A DNA stretch of 40,780 bases from a virus. Shown here in pieces: positions 15,358 through 25,238 of the stretch (position 1 is its first letter; every line of letters starts with the position of its first letter). The notes below the pieces were generated by a model that was not told where the DNA came from, searched no databases, and saw only the letters and a list, made by a program, of their open reading frames with translations. The stretch is from positions 1-40,780 of IMG/VR virus record IMGVR_UViG_3300037171_000055. One strand, written 5' to 3'. A program made the translations under genes and the position numbers.

Positions 15358-17295
15358 ATGCTTGTACCGATGCCGGGCGAATCAGGAATAGGCCAACTCG
15401 GGACGCAGGGCGTATCTGCCACGCAGGTATCAACTCCTCGATTGGATCCGATCACTCCAGCCGCTTCCGGGGCCAACATCGGAGAGGCCGTTACCGGCCT
15501 GGGCCAGACCGTCGAAAAGGCGGGAGGCGAGGCCGCGCAGGCTTGGATGATGAAAGCGCGGATGACCCAGGAGGCCGACGCCTTCGATAGGGTATCTAAA
15601 CTCTCTGCCGTTTCTGATAAGATTCTCTACAACACTGACCCCGACCCTGTTACCGGCAAGCCCTTGGGGATTGCTCTCAGGAAGGGCGCGGACGCCGCCA
15701 ACTCTGACATGCTGGGCGATTACCAGAAGGCGATGCAGAAGGCGACCGGAGATATCATGGCCGGCGCAAGTCCATATGCCGCGTCAATGGCCTCCCATTA
15801 CTCTCAGTTCACCACACGCGGAGCCATGAGCAGCCTGAGCAGCCATAAGGCCACGCAGTTCGAGGAATGGCAGAAGGACAGCACACAAGGAGCCATCCAC
15901 GGAATCGCGCAGAACACTTTGACCGGACTTCCCACAAAAAAATCAAATGAAACTCAGAAGCAATATGAGGACCGGACAGAGAAATATATCAGCGAAGGCA
16001 TGGCACTTGCCGAGGCGACGGCGATGCAGTACGCCAAAAACATCAAGGGCGCGGGAGGCAATCCGCTGAAAGACGCCAATGGCAACCAGATCTTGGGCCA
16101 AGACGGTAAACCAGTGAAGGACAATGATGTTTACAAAGAACAGGCCGCTTATCATGTCATGTCCACGGTCTTGCATCCGGGCGGCCTGATTGACAGTAAC
16201 CCTCGTGTCGCTCTACAGATCGCCAGCAATGACGCCATCATGTCCCACTTGAACGGCCAGGACCGACAAGCTCTACAGGCTACCGTCCACGGCAAGATGA
16301 TGGACGTTGAGGCGAATACGGCTCTATCAGGTGTCGGAGATGACGGCAAGAATTTACAGATCTCTTATAACAAGGATGGTTCGCCGATTTTGGATAGCGC
16401 CAAGGCATACATCAATACCCTTTCGCATTACACGCCAGAGGAACAGGAGAAAATTTATCAGTTATACGAAACCAAGAATAACGACGCGCAGCATGTTCTT
16501 GACGTTTCCAATAGAGCATCAAGCATGGCCTTCGCTTCCCAGGTGTCAGAGCAAAACCAGGACGGCAGTTTTAAGATGGGACTGAATGATGCGAACAAAC
16601 TTGCTCATTCCACTGCCGACAAATTCCGCAATGGCGATGTTGACAATGACGACATCCGAGCCAAATTGAAATATATCGCCGCTCTCCATGCCCCATCCAA
16701 GGACGACCTTAATCCAGAAACCTACAGCAATCTTCTATCCAGCGTCAACAGCGGTTCAATAACAAAAATTGATCCTATAGTTGAGGCTCATGACGCAGGT
16801 GAAATAAGCACGGGCGCAATGAACGGTCTGATAAAGCAGTTGAGCTTGGGACGGACAGATGCCATGAAGCGGGTGTGGTCAGACATGGAGAAAAACCTGC
16901 CTGATTCAATACCGAATCCAACGGATCAAAATGAATTTAAGGCGACTACCAATCTCCAATGGGTAGAGATTATAAAGAAGCATCCGGAGCTGGCTAACGA
17001 TCCGCAGGCAGCGAAGGACCTATGGAATAAGAACCTTGAATCATCTCCGACGGGCGTCCGCAACCTCTTCGGATTCATGAAGGAAAAGGAAAACTGGAAG
17101 CAGGCACAGGCGGCTCAGAAATTAGTGGCCGGTAATACCGAGGAAGTCATGGGAGCCATGCAACGCCTTGGGATACCGAACCCAGACTCAGAGCAAGGAA
17201 AAGCATTATCGGAACTAATCAAGGCAAGAATTGCCCCTAGCCGCATAACGAATGAATCAATAGCGGCGGCCATGAAGCAACTTAGCGGAAAATAA
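15358..17295 (+). CDS. gp15-like internal virion (ejection) protein
   Basis: 645 residues, hydrophilic, almost entirely helical and Gln/Ala/Lys-rich, with no cysteine-rich or membrane segment. No catalytic motif is visible. Assigned from size, composition and position between gp14-like and gp16-like genes; such proteins form the periplasmic tunnel of the ejectosome. Sequence resemblance to T7 gp15 itself is not obvious by eye. One base separates its stop from the next start. Confidence 0.6.
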   Translation: MLVPMPGESGIGQLGTQGVSATQVSTPRLDPITPAASGANIGEAVTGLGQTVEKAGGEAAQAWMMKARMTQEADAFDRVSKLSAVSDKILYNTDPDPVTGKPLGIALRKGADAANSDMLGDYQKAMQKATGDIMAGASPYAASMASHYSQFTTRGAMSSLSSHKATQFEEWQKDSTQGAIHGIAQNTLTGLPTKKSNETQKQYEDRTEKYISEGMALAEATAMQYAKNIKGAGGNPLKDANGNQILGQDGKPVKDNDVYKEQAAYHVMSTVLHPGGLIDSNPRVALQIASNDAIMSHLNGQDRQALQATVHGKMMDVEANTALSGVGDDGKNLQISYNKDGSPILDSAKAYINTLSHYTPEEQEKIYQLYETKNNDAQHVLDVSNRASSMAFASQVSEQNQDGSFKMGLNDANKLAHSTADKFRNGDVDNDDIRAKLKYIAALHAPSKDDLNPETYSNLLSSVNSGSITKIDPIVEAHDAGEISTGAMNGLIKQLSLGRTDAMKRVWSDMEKNLPDSIPNPTDQNEFKATTNLQWVEIIKKHPELANDPQAAKDLWNKNLESSPTGVRNLFGFMKEKENWKQAQAAQKLVAGNTEEVMGAMQRLGIPNPDSEQGKALSELIKARIAPSRITNESIAAAMKQLSGK

Positions 17296-17296
17296 A

Positions 17297-20200
17297 ATGG
17301 GACTTGACCTAAGCCAAATCCCGATAGCTCCCGAGCCCAAGAAATCTGGGGGGAAACTTGACCTAAGCCAAATACCTCTTGGTGGAGATACAACCGCTCC
17401 ACAGCCCGCGCAAGCAATGCCCCAGGCCATGCCAAGCGACCGCGCCAATACCGTCTTGGACCTTGCTAAACAGCATCCCGAACTTACGCCAGGTTTTATA
17501 GACAAGAATCTTGAAACCGTCCAGCAAGCCAATAAGATGCCGGATTTTGAAGTCATGCAGCGCACTTCTCCGGTTACTACTTCTTGGCTGGCGCAATCGC
17601 CAGAGAACCAGGCGCGGGCCTTCGATGACATTCCCAACCTCCAAGCACATGAGGCCGTCATGTCGCAGGGAGAACCACCTGGGATATTTAAGCGGGCCTT
17701 TCGCTATCTGACCGAGGCCAGTTCGACGGAGCAGACGGCACAGGCACAGAACCTAATGGCTATGTCCCAGGCGACGGGCAAGCCCCCATCCGAAATCAAG
17801 CCCGGTCAGGAGGTCGAATTTGCGCGGCAACGCGGAATAGGGACTCAGCCGACCGGGGTAGAACTGGCTAACGCGGGGATGACAGCCGCTATTTTCGCAG
17901 GGGGCGGAGAAGCCATGGCGGCCGGGAAGCTCCTGGCCTACACGGGGCGCACGGCTTTGACCATTGGGGCCTTCGAGGGCCTGAATAAGCTCATTCCGGT
18001 TGACAAACTCATCCCCACGGATGCCAACGATGCGACAAAGACCGCTATCGAGATAGCCGACTTCGCTGTGAAGGGAGCGATTGCTGGCGGTCTGTCCGGC
18101 GCCGTGCGACCAGTAGGGGAGTTCATCAAGGCCAAGTTCGCAGACAAGGGAATCGAACTACCACAGGCTGAGGAATCCAAGATCATCAATTCGGCCCTGG
18201 ACAAGATGCCGGAGTCCAAGCCTGCGCCGACCAACACCGAGCAAACCCTGAATACGCTATCGGACCTCGCAAAAGAAAACAAACTCGCCAAGTTGCCGAA
18301 TGGGACCTATGCGGATTATGTTCAGAATGTCGCGGATGAACATGACAAAGGGATTCTGACCATAAAGTCCGACGACTTCAACAAGTATTTCCAGGAGAAG
18401 GGGATTGATCCGAAAGCGGAGATAGAGGGATTGGCGGCACATGCCACCGGAACTGGACCGGACTTTGAAGGGACAGTAGAAATCCCCACCGGCCAATTCA
18501 TGTCCCGCTACGCCAACACCGAGCATATCAGTGGCTTGGCCCCATTCACTCAATTTGAGGCCCAGGAAGCACCAGCAGAGGAAGGTGTCCTCTTACCTGG
18601 CATGGAGGCAAAAGAAGTCCCGAAAGCCCCTCCTGACGCAGATGCGGAAGCCCGCGAGGCCCTTAAAAGCAAGGAGCCGGAGGCCGTAACCGATATCACT
18701 GCCACCAAAAGCCCGATTCGCGCTTTTCTTGACCTTTCCCGTAAGGTCTACGACTTTACCGGTGATATCGCCAAATCCTTCTACCGCCTTGAAGCCGCCA
18801 ATGAAGTAGACAGGATTCATGCCTTTGGGCTTGTTGGTAAGTCCGAAGGAACGCCAGCCGACTACGAGGCCATCTACCAGCATGACGAGCGCGTAGCGGC
18901 AGGGATGCCTTCCGATCCTTTGACCCCAGACCAGGCTAGGATTAAGGCAGAGGAAATAGACCCGCTGCACAAGGCCGCTTCAATGGCGTTTGCAAAGCTG
19001 AAAGAAAAAGAAATCCCGATAAAGCAGGACACTTACAGCGGTAAAATAGTTGCCAACCGTGGCGGCTTGATTGAGCGCATGAAGGCCGGGATACAAGGGC
19101 TTGCACAGGGTGGAGCATTGCGGAAGTCTACTGGATCACTCAAGAGCCGGGTCATGTGGGCCTTGGAGGATGAGGAAGGCAACCGAAAGATAGTATCCAT
19201 AAAGGGCGGGGACGTGGTGGAGTGGAAGGATAAGGTTCCTGAGTACCTTGGACAACGCCGGCAGCCGTCCATGCCGAAAGTATCTGAATACTACGACAAG
19301 CCGGTTATGGACAAGCTCAAAGCCCTGGCCGATAGCCTGGGAATAAAGCATGAGCGCGTCTTGAAAGGTGAAGGGCTAGGGGGAAATCGCCTTGGAGTTT
19401 CTTTCACTGGCGGAAACCTAATCAAGACCAAGTTTGCCACTCCGGAAGCCGTGATGCTTCACGAGATTGGGCATCAGCTTGACGAAAGGTACAATCTCAA
19501 AGAGGAATTTCTACGCACTCAATATCCCAAAGGCTCCCGCGAAGGCGTGATATTGAATGAAGAGTCCCGCAAGCTCGCGGATCTTAAATGGGAGAACGCG
19601 GAGACAAGCGAGTATTTCAAGAAGTATGTCCGCAAGGGACCGGAGAAGATCGCCGGGATGTTCGAGGCATATTTGCAGGCCCCGGAGCGGTTCAAGGAAG
19701 TTGCCCCGAATCTCTACAAGAAGTTCGTGGATTATGTAGGAAGCAACCCAGAGCTAAAGCCAATTCTCGACATCAAGCCGTCAATGGTCTACGGCAAGAA
19801 CACCATCGGCGGCCCGCAAGAACCCATGACGTTTATTGACAAGGATGGCAAGAAGTGGGCCATCAAGGACGCCTTGACCGATGAGATCGAGAAGAACACC
19901 ACTTTGACCTACCACAAGAACGCACTCATAACAAACCTTATGAATTACGTCAATCTCAGGAAGGATGACCGGGCGACTGAATACCTGGAAGGCATGAAGG
20001 AATCCCACGAGTTCCAGGATTTCGCAACCAAAATAGGCTCTCCCGAGTACGACGCGCTCATGAAGATGTGGCAACCTGGCGAGTATAAGGAATCCCAAGT
20101 CTCGCAACTTCGCGGCTACGTTTTTCCAAAGAAGGTGGCTGATGCCTTCGATTACTTCTACAAGCAAGATCCAATGAGCGCCTACGGCAAGATCAATCAG

Positions 20201-21268
20201 GTCATACGTAACGCCATCTTCTTTAACCCGCTTATCCATGTCCCTAATATCTTGAATCATTGGGGGGTGGACCGGGGCGTGTCTCCTTGGCTCAACCCAA
20301 TGGATTACCCCAGGCTGGCAAGTTCGACCATGCGGGCATGGCGTGCCGTGACGACTTTGAATCAGGATTACATAGACGTGATGGAGGCCGGCGGCCATCT
20401 CCTGTCCGCTGGAACGCGCCTTGAAAATCTACCTGAGATGCTTCTGCAAAAAGCCGGGATGGAGTTGAACCAAAAACGAGGACTTGCCAAAATAGGCGAA
20501 GATTTGGGTTTAGGAATCCCTCGCCTAGTAAAAGCCATATACGATTTCTCAGACAAGGTCACATGGGCCACTAACGATATAGCGACTCTTGAGGCAATCT
20601 TTGAACGAATGGAGCATGGGCGCACGATGGAAGATGCCGTAGCCGACACGGCCAAGCATATCCCGAATTACCGGATACCAAGCTCAGTCTTGGGCTCAAA
20701 CGCGATAGCCAAATTCATGCGCGGCGACTCGCAGGTTACGATGTTTGGGGCCTACCACTATGGGGCCTTGAAATCCTATGGCGAGATGTTGACCAGCCTT
20801 GGCAAAGGACTGGTCGGAAAAGAGAGCCCGGCAGAAGTAGCCAGGACCGTTGACAAGATCGCGGCCCTGATTATCGGGACCTACGTGCTTTATCCGGCTA
20901 TTGACAAAATAGCCCAAGTCGTAACGGGGAACAATTACGCGAGCATCCGAAGGGCTGGCGCATCAACCGTCGTATCTAACGCACAAAAACTATTTGAAGC
21001 GCATCAATCCAGAGCGGGGATTACTTCAGTAGACTTGGCCCGCATGATCCAGGGGAGCGTAACGCCGGCACCGCTTTTGAAATTAGGCATGGAGTCATGG
21101 TTCGGTAGGGATTCTTACAACGGTAGGCCAATCAATATCCCTCAGAAAATCATGGGCTCAATCTCTCCCCTGGATTACGGCCGCAGGATTTATAGCGGAG
21201 ACATGACGGGCGCACAATTCGGATGGGGGCTGGCCGGAATCAAGAGCCCTAAGAGACGGCCTAGATAG
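17297..21268 (+). CDS. gp16-like giant internal virion protein with zinc-metallopeptidase motif
   Basis: 1323 residues, the largest gene. The N-terminus repeats LDLSQIP twice (residues 2-8 and about 20-26). A Gly/Ala-rich, possibly membrane-seeking stretch lies near residues 195-275. At residues 722-726 is HEIGH within MLHEIGHQLDERYN, a canonical HExxH zinc-protease motif. Known gp16-type ejection proteins often carry an N-terminal lytic transglycosylase; I see none, so the protease may be the envelope-digesting activity. The C-terminal 450 residues are helical with hydrophobic patches, as expected for the portion threaded into the cell envelope. Confidence 0.75.
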   Translation: MGLDLSQIPIAPEPKKSGGKLDLSQIPLGGDTTAPQPAQAMPQAMPSDRANTVLDLAKQHPELTPGFIDKNLETVQQANKMPDFEVMQRTSPVTTSWLAQSPENQARAFDDIPNLQAHEAVMSQGEPPGIFKRAFRYLTEASSTEQTAQAQNLMAMSQATGKPPSEIKPGQEVEFARQRGIGTQPTGVELANAGMTAAIFAGGGEAMAAGKLLAYTGRTALTIGAFEGLNKLIPVDKLIPTDANDATKTAIEIADFAVKGAIAGGLSGAVRPVGEFIKAKFADKGIELPQAEESKIINSALDKMPESKPAPTNTEQTLNTLSDLAKENKLAKLPNGTYADYVQNVADEHDKGILTIKSDDFNKYFQEKGIDPKAEIEGLAAHATGTGPDFEGTVEIPTGQFMSRYANTEHISGLAPFTQFEAQEAPAEEGVLLPGMEAKEVPKAPPDADAEAREALKSKEPEAVTDITATKSPIRAFLDLSRKVYDFTGDIAKSFYRLEAANEVDRIHAFGLVGKSEGTPADYEAIYQHDERVAAGMPSDPLTPDQARIKAEEIDPLHKAASMAFAKLKEKEIPIKQDTYSGKIVANRGGLIERMKAGIQGLAQGGALRKSTGSLKSRVMWALEDEEGNRKIVSIKGGDVVEWKDKVPEYLGQRRQPSMPKVSEYYDKPVMDKLKALADSLGIKHERVLKGEGLGGNRLGVSFTGGNLIKTKFATPEAVMLHEIGHQLDERYNLKEEFLRTQYPKGSREGVILNEESRKLADLKWENAETSEYFKKYVRKGPEKIAGMFEAYLQAPERFKEVAPNLYKKFVDYVGSNPELKPILDIKPSMVYGKNTIGGPQEPMTFIDKDGKKWAIKDALTDEIEKNTTLTYHKNALITNLMNYVNLRKDDRATEYLEGMKESHEFQDFATKIGSPEYDALMKMWQPGEYKESQVSQLRGYVFPKKVADAFDYFYKQDPMSAYGKINQVIRNAIFFNPLIHVPNILNHWGVDRGVSPWLNPMDYPRLASSTMRAWRAVTTLNQDYIDVMEAGGHLLSAGTRLENLPEMLLQKAGMELNQKRGLAKIGEDLGLGIPRLVKAIYDFSDKVTWATNDIATLEAIFERMEHGRTMEDAVADTAKHIPNYRIPSSVLGSNAIAKFMRGDSQVTMFGAYHYGALKSYGEMLTSLGKGLVGKESPAEVARTVDKIAALIIGTYVLYPAIDKIAQVVTGNNYASIRRAGASTVVSNAQKLFEAHQSRAGITSVDLARMIQGSVTPAPLLKLGMESWFGRDSYNGRPINIPQKIMGSISPLDYGRRIYSGDMTGAQFGWGLAGIKSPKRRPR

Positions 21269-21278
21269 GAGAACTACC

Positions 21279-21926
21279 ATGTCAGTGAGCGCGACACCTT
21301 CTAAAACAATCGTAGCCGGGGACGGTCATACTACTGTTTTCTCATATCAGTTCGCCCTCCCAGCGGGGTCAACCGGGACGGACGTAAATGTTTTTGTGGT
21401 TGATAACCTTGGGAATGTTACCCTGTTGACTTCCAACTACACGATCAATATAGCCACAAGCCAAGTGAGCTACCCAACAACCGGCGGCGTAGCTCCGCTT
21501 GGCGCAGGAGTAAACGCAGTTCCGACAGGCTGGCAGATCGTTATGGCTCGCATCGAACCTCTGGCGCAGAATCTTGAACTTACCAATCAGGGGCTTTTCA
21601 GCCTACCAGCAATCGAGGCCGCGCTTGATTACCTAATGGATATCGCCCAGCAGTTGCAAGAGCAGTTGAACCGGGCAGTCCTGTTGCCTATCAACTATCC
21701 TAGCACGTCTGCGGGCCCGGTGATACCGCCGACGACTACCGTGCTGCCTTTTTATAGCGGCACCTTGGCGCAAATCATCGCGCTATCGGCTCTCAATCCT
21801 ACGCAGATGGCGAACGGCTACGCTACGGACATAAACGGTGGAGTGGGAGGATTCGCATACTATACGGCGAATGTCATAGTCGGGAACCAGGGATGGGTAT
21901 TTCCCCAGATTGGAATTTTTGGATGA
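21279..21926 (+). CDS. T7 gp17-type tail fibre base protein
   Basis: 215 residues. The first about 140 residues (HTTVFSYQFALPAGSTGTDVNVFV, given here as two adjoining motifs HTTVFSYQF and ALPAGSTGTDVNVFV; later LLTSNYTINIATSQVSYP and ALDYLMDIAQQLQEQLNRAV) are the classical N-terminal tail-attachment domain of T7-like fibres. It stops soon after the attachment domain, so it is probably an adaptor onto which the separate receptor-binding fibre in the next gene is built. Confidence 0.85.
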   Translation: MSVSATPSKTIVAGDGHTTVFSYQFALPAGSTGTDVNVFVVDNLGNVTLLTSNYTINIATSQVSYPTTGGVAPLGAGVNAVPTGWQIVMARIEPLAQNLELTNQGLFSLPAIEAALDYLMDIAQQLQEQLNRAVLLPINYPSTSAGPVIPPTTTVLPFYSGTLAQIIALSALNPTQMANGYATDINGGVGGFAYYTANVIVGNQGWVFPQIGIFG

Positions 21927-21933
21927 GGCAAAA

Positions 21934-23649
21934 ATGAAAACACTACTCGCGGCAATCATTCTGCTGGCATCCAGAGCCTCGGCCACATACCCGAGTTACT
22001 ACAATTTATTCATCCAGCATTATTCGTCCGGGACCTACGACATCGCAGGTAACTTGTGCCTTTCCACAAGCTCGTCAACCTTCGGGACCTGCAATATAAA
22101 CGTGGACGGCGCGGCCGGTAACATCACGTCTCCGCTGTTCACTGGCTCCGGAGCGGGATTAACCAATGTCCCATCGACGCCTGACTATACCAAGGCCAGC
22201 ACTGGAACCTGCTCCGGAAATTATTTCCCGCAGACTTTAGGCAGCGCATCCCTTGGGTGCGTTGTCCCACCTTACGCAACCAGTGCCGGGAGTGCGGGAA
22301 CTGCCGCGACTGTTTCCAACATCGCGGGAGGTCTGCAATATGAAATCCCTTTTCAGACAAACCCGGGGGCGACTGCATTCAACTCCAACTTTGAATACGA
22401 TTACACTGGCTTTGCCGGGTCCTCCGCTGCTGGTGGACTATTCCTGACCGGGACGGGATATTACGGGACTGGTTTGTCCGTCTCGGCAGCATCGCAATTC
22501 AGCGGGCGGGTTTCGATTTTGGCCCCTGCCGGTCTATCCGTAACCTATGGCATTAGCGCATCCACTATCCAGGTGTCCGGCGTGGCATCGGTCAACGGAT
22601 TGTACTCGTCTGGGAATGTCGGCATCGGCACAACCTCGCCATCAACAGCGTTACAGGTCAACGGTACAGCGACGGCTACCGCGTTTGTGGGAGCAGGAAC
22701 CGGCCTGACTGGCGTTACAGTCTCCAGTCCCAACGTCACCGGCCTTCCATCCGCCTCCGTGGCCTACTCCGCAAACTCTGGCGCGGTCCCCGCCTCCGGC
22801 GTCAGCGCGGGCGCTCTCGGCGCGAGCGTGACAATTTCCAGCCCGAGCGTGACGGGGCTGGGCTCCGCGTCCGTGGCGACCATCACCGGAAATATTACCG
22901 GCCCGCAGGTCACATCGGGAGTGGCCGAATCCGTCAACTCCTCAATGATCGGCACCGGGGCCGCAGGCGCACCGCTCGGGGTCAATGGCTCATCCGTGCC
23001 GATCTTCAACGCAGGCGGCTATCCTGCGGCCTCTGGCGCGTCCATTACAAGCCTCACCCCTGGGAACATGAGCGCCGGGGCTTTAGCGGCAGGAGTGACC
23101 ATTCCGCAGGCGGGCGTGAATCTATCGACGGTTACGACGGCTCTTAATTCAGTAGCCTCATCGACGACAACGCTAAACTCTGTCAAGGCCAGCACCGGAA
23201 CTTGCTCGGGATCGCAATTCATGATCGGCGCGGCGGCAGGGTCCGTAACCTGCGGGACTCCTGCGGGTTCTGGGAATCAAGGCGGCACGACCTCCGCGCC
23301 ATATGTCCCTTACGCAAGCGGCAGCAACACCCTCGGAAACTCTCCCATTGCGGTCAGCGGCGGCAACGTCGGAATAGGAACCACTTCTCCATCGACTGCC
23401 TTGCAGGTCAACGGAACCGTGACGGCTACAGAGATATATGTTCCTATTAATGGCAATACAACACATGTGGGTGCCTTCTCATTTGTTTATAACCCATCAG
23501 GATCGTCCTGCGCCACAGGATGCGCCGCATCTTTAATCAATGGCCAATGTTTTGGGGCATGGTATAACTCTTCGGGTATGGGGACTTATACTACGTGTTC
23601 CGATACCGCACACAACAACAACTGCTTCTGCGTCGGTGGAGGATACTGA
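21934..23649 (+). CDS. Large fibre-like protein with predicted signal peptide and duplicated NVGIGTTSPS module
   Basis: 571 residues from ATG 21934 (TGAGG site upstream). It begins with a Sec-type signal (MKTLLAAIILLASRASA, cleavage before TYP), odd for a virion fibre. The body is Gly/Ser/Thr/Val-rich. NVGIGTTSPSTALQVNG occurs at residues 228-244 and 478-494, and KASTGTCSG at residues 87 and 418: two copies of one architecture. The C-terminus is Cys-rich (at least six Cys in the last 45 residues). It lies where a receptor-binding protein is expected. It could equally be an exported surface protein made during infection. Confidence 0.7.
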   Translation: MKTLLAAIILLASRASATYPSYYNLFIQHYSSGTYDIAGNLCLSTSSSTFGTCNINVDGAAGNITSPLFTGSGAGLTNVPSTPDYTKASTGTCSGNYFPQTLGSASLGCVVPPYATSAGSAGTAATVSNIAGGLQYEIPFQTNPGATAFNSNFEYDYTGFAGSSAAGGLFLTGTGYYGTGLSVSAASQFSGRVSILAPAGLSVTYGISASTIQVSGVASVNGLYSSGNVGIGTTSPSTALQVNGTATATAFVGAGTGLTGVTVSSPNVTGLPSASVAYSANSGAVPASGVSAGALGASVTISSPSVTGLGSASVATITGNITGPQVTSGVAESVNSSMIGTGAAGAPLGVNGSSVPIFNAGGYPAASGASITSLTPGNMSAGALAAGVTIPQAGVNLSTVTTALNSVASSTTTLNSVKASTGTCSGSQFMIGAAAGSVTCGTPAGSGNQGGTTSAPYVPYASGSNTLGNSPIAVSGGNVGIGTTSPSTALQVNGTVTATEIYVPINGNTTHVGAFSFVYNPSGSSCATGCAASLINGQCFGAWYNSSGMGTYTTCSDTAHNNNCFCVGGGY

Positions 23650-23650
23650 C

Positions 23651-23710
23651 ATGGTGTATTTTCTTGCTGTCTGGATTTTGGTCAGCCTCCCGGTTGGATT
23701 ATTCGTCTGA
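23651..23710 (+). CDS. Possible 19-aa membrane peptide
   Basis: ATG 23651 follows GGAGG at good spacing and reads 19 residues, almost all hydrophobic (MVYFLAVWILVSLPVGLFV), to TGA 23708-23710. It would be a single transmembrane helix. Position between fibre and holin-type genes fits a lysis accessory peptide, but such a short frame could be chance. Confidence 0.3.
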   Translation: MVYFLAVWILVSLPVGLFV

Positions 23711-23756
23711 GCTTTCATCCGCGCAGGAGGCCGCGAGGACGCGGGAAAGGAATGAT

Positions 23757-24002
23757 ATGAGCAGCGAGCATGATTTGCCGAGCTTGGCCGACGTGAGACA
23801 CCTGCCGGAAAAGTCCATCCTGATTCTGCTCTACCAACACGCACTCACGCAGAGATGCGGGACACATGAGCGGAGAATCGCCAGCCTTGAAAAATGGCGC
23901 ACGTTCCTATTCGGAGCCTGGGCCATGGTCTGCATCGGGGCTTTTTGCGTCTGGGATTATTTTGTTACCATATTAGGCGGGCATGGGGGGAGGCTAAAAT
24001 GA
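23757..24002 (+). CDS. Small membrane protein, holin/XhlA-like, 81 aa
   Basis: Start at 23757 (GGAAAGG site). A soluble N-terminal half with an amphipathic helix (HERRIASLEKWR) precedes one membrane span at about residues 48-70. This is the layout of haemolysin XhlA-type phage lysis proteins, with the helix cytoplasmic and a single anchor. No direct homology is claimed. ATGA overlap with the next gene. Confidence 0.55.
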   Translation: MSSEHDLPSLADVRHLPEKSILILLYQHALTQRCGTHERRIASLEKWRTFLFGAWAMVCIGAFCVWDYFVTILGGHGGRLK

Positions 24003-24286
24003 AACTACTCAAATCGTTGCGTGATCTTATCGTCTGGTCTTTGATCGGGGCGGGGCTGCTGTGCGCGGTGAACGCTCGCGCCGCTAGCCCATACGTTCAG
24101 GGACTTTGGACCAAAGGCAACCCAATCTACGTCAGCGAGGGGACCACGATGATGCCTTCATCACTGGCCTACGATCGGACATTCACGGACCTGGCCCTGT
24201 TCTACCATCCGCTTTCGGCGGGATCGCTTTGGGATATCCCGTGGATCGCCGGGATAATCGGAGCATGGTGGCAAGGGAGACATTAA
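23999..24286 (+). CDS. Exported or membrane-anchored small protein, 95 aa
   Basis: Starts in the ATGA overlap at 23999. A positively charged N-terminus (MKLLKSLRD) and a hydrophobic segment (LIVWSLIGAGLLCAVNARA) form a signal peptide or anchor with likely cleavage before ASPY. The rest ends in a second hydrophobic stretch (IPWIAGIIGAWW). A spanin-like role is possible from position, but there is no lipobox. Function unknown. Confidence 0.55.
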   Translation: MKLLKSLRDLIVWSLIGAGLLCAVNARAASPYVQGLWTKGNPIYVSEGTTMMPSSLAYDRTFTDLALFYHPLSAGSLWDIPWIAGIIGAWWQGRH

Positions 24287-24287
24287 A

Positions 24288-24782
24288 ATGAAAAGTATGA
24301 TAGTCGCGCTGTTGCTGTGTCTGCCGGGGGTGGCGAGGTCCGCCCTTGTTGGCCAATTCAATACCGGGTTCGAGTTCGAGCCCGTCCTGGCCCGCAACTT
24401 CACCGACGGATATTGGATGGCGGGAGACCAATATAGGGCCTGGGGTCTCAAGGACACCGCGCAGACCGGATCTCCTACCGTGTTCTTCGTGGCCGGCCAG
24501 TATCTCCACGGCATCAACGGCGGCAATCAGAGCGTGTCTCTGTCTCTCGGAATCCCGGTCGGGACCACGGCGATCGCGGTCATCAACACCGTCATTCAGG
24601 GATTGCAGGCCGACGCCGGGACCCTCGTAATCCCGGCATGGATTCTGGCCGCGCAAAATTATACCACGGTCCAGATCGGCGGTGGATATAATGCGTTGCC
24701 TGAGTTCAGCTACATCAAGCCTTGGTTTGCGACCTTCTCCCTGGCGGTGAAGATCCCGATTGGCGCGGGGGCGACTCTGTGA
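24288..24782 (+). CDS. Exported beta-rich protein, 164 aa
   Basis: Signal peptide MKSMIVALLLCLPGVARS with cleavage before ALVG. The mature part has alternating strands and aromatic-rich segments (GYWMAGDQYRAWGLKD, YIKPWFATFSLAVKIPIG), compatible with a periplasmic or outer-membrane beta protein. It ends in the GTGA overlap with the next gene. No family recognised. Expression of such a protein by a lytic phage may alter the envelope or block other phages. Confidence 0.55.
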   Translation: MKSMIVALLLCLPGVARSALVGQFNTGFEFEPVLARNFTDGYWMAGDQYRAWGLKDTAQTGSPTVFFVAGQYLHGINGGNQSVSLSLGIPVGTTAIAVINTVIQGLQADAGTLVIPAWILAAQNYTTVQIGGGYNALPEFSYIKPWFATFSLAVKIPIGAGATL

Positions 24783-25237
24783 GCGACAGAAAAGCAACGC
24801 TGACCTACCGCAAGCAGGCAAACGACTCGCAAGGATGCTTCTCCGACTATGAGTCGGACAGCGGCGTCAAGCTCGCCATGGTGTCCCTGTTCCGCTGGGA
24901 CCTGGGCGACCATCTCTGCACCTGGCGCTGGTCAAACGATCATGGGATATGGCTCTATGGGCTGCCCGTGGCCGGGCATAAGGATATCGAGCTACACCTG
25001 GGAAATGTCGCCGGCGACGTGGCGCAGGGCTACCAGACGGATAGCGAGGGCTGCGGATTGCCTGGCATGTCCGTGGTTACGTTCCCGGCCGGGACCGTAC
25101 TGACGCCAAAACATAAGCCGATGGTCAAGGCGCAGCTCGGAGTGAGCGGAAGCCGGACCGCTCTGGCCCGGCTCCAGCAGGACATGCTCGAAGGCGGGAA
25201 GCAGGTGCCGTTCATATTGTCGGTCAAGGAGGCATAA
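24779..25237 (+). CDS. DUF5675-like protein of the lysis region, 152 aa
   Basis: Translation is placed at GTG 24779, overlapping the preceding stop; the frame is open further left inside the previous gene. Residues about 65-100 read HLGNVAGDVAQGYQTDSEGC followed by LPG, and a later GVSGSRTALARLQQ. This resembles the DUF5675 pattern (IHxGN ... DTxGCIxxG ... VxxSxxA). DUF5675 proteins are common beside phage holins and may be peptidoglycan-active, which is unproven. No other endolysin candidate is visible in the genome. Confidence 0.55.
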   Translation: MSDRKATLTYRKQANDSQGCFSDYESDSGVKLAMVSLFRWDLGDHLCTWRWSNDHGIWLYGLPVAGHKDIELHLGNVAGDVAQGYQTDSEGCGLPGMSVVTFPAGTVLTPKHKPMVKAQLGVSGSRTALARLQQDMLEGGKQVPFILSVKEA

Positions 25238-25238
25238 A

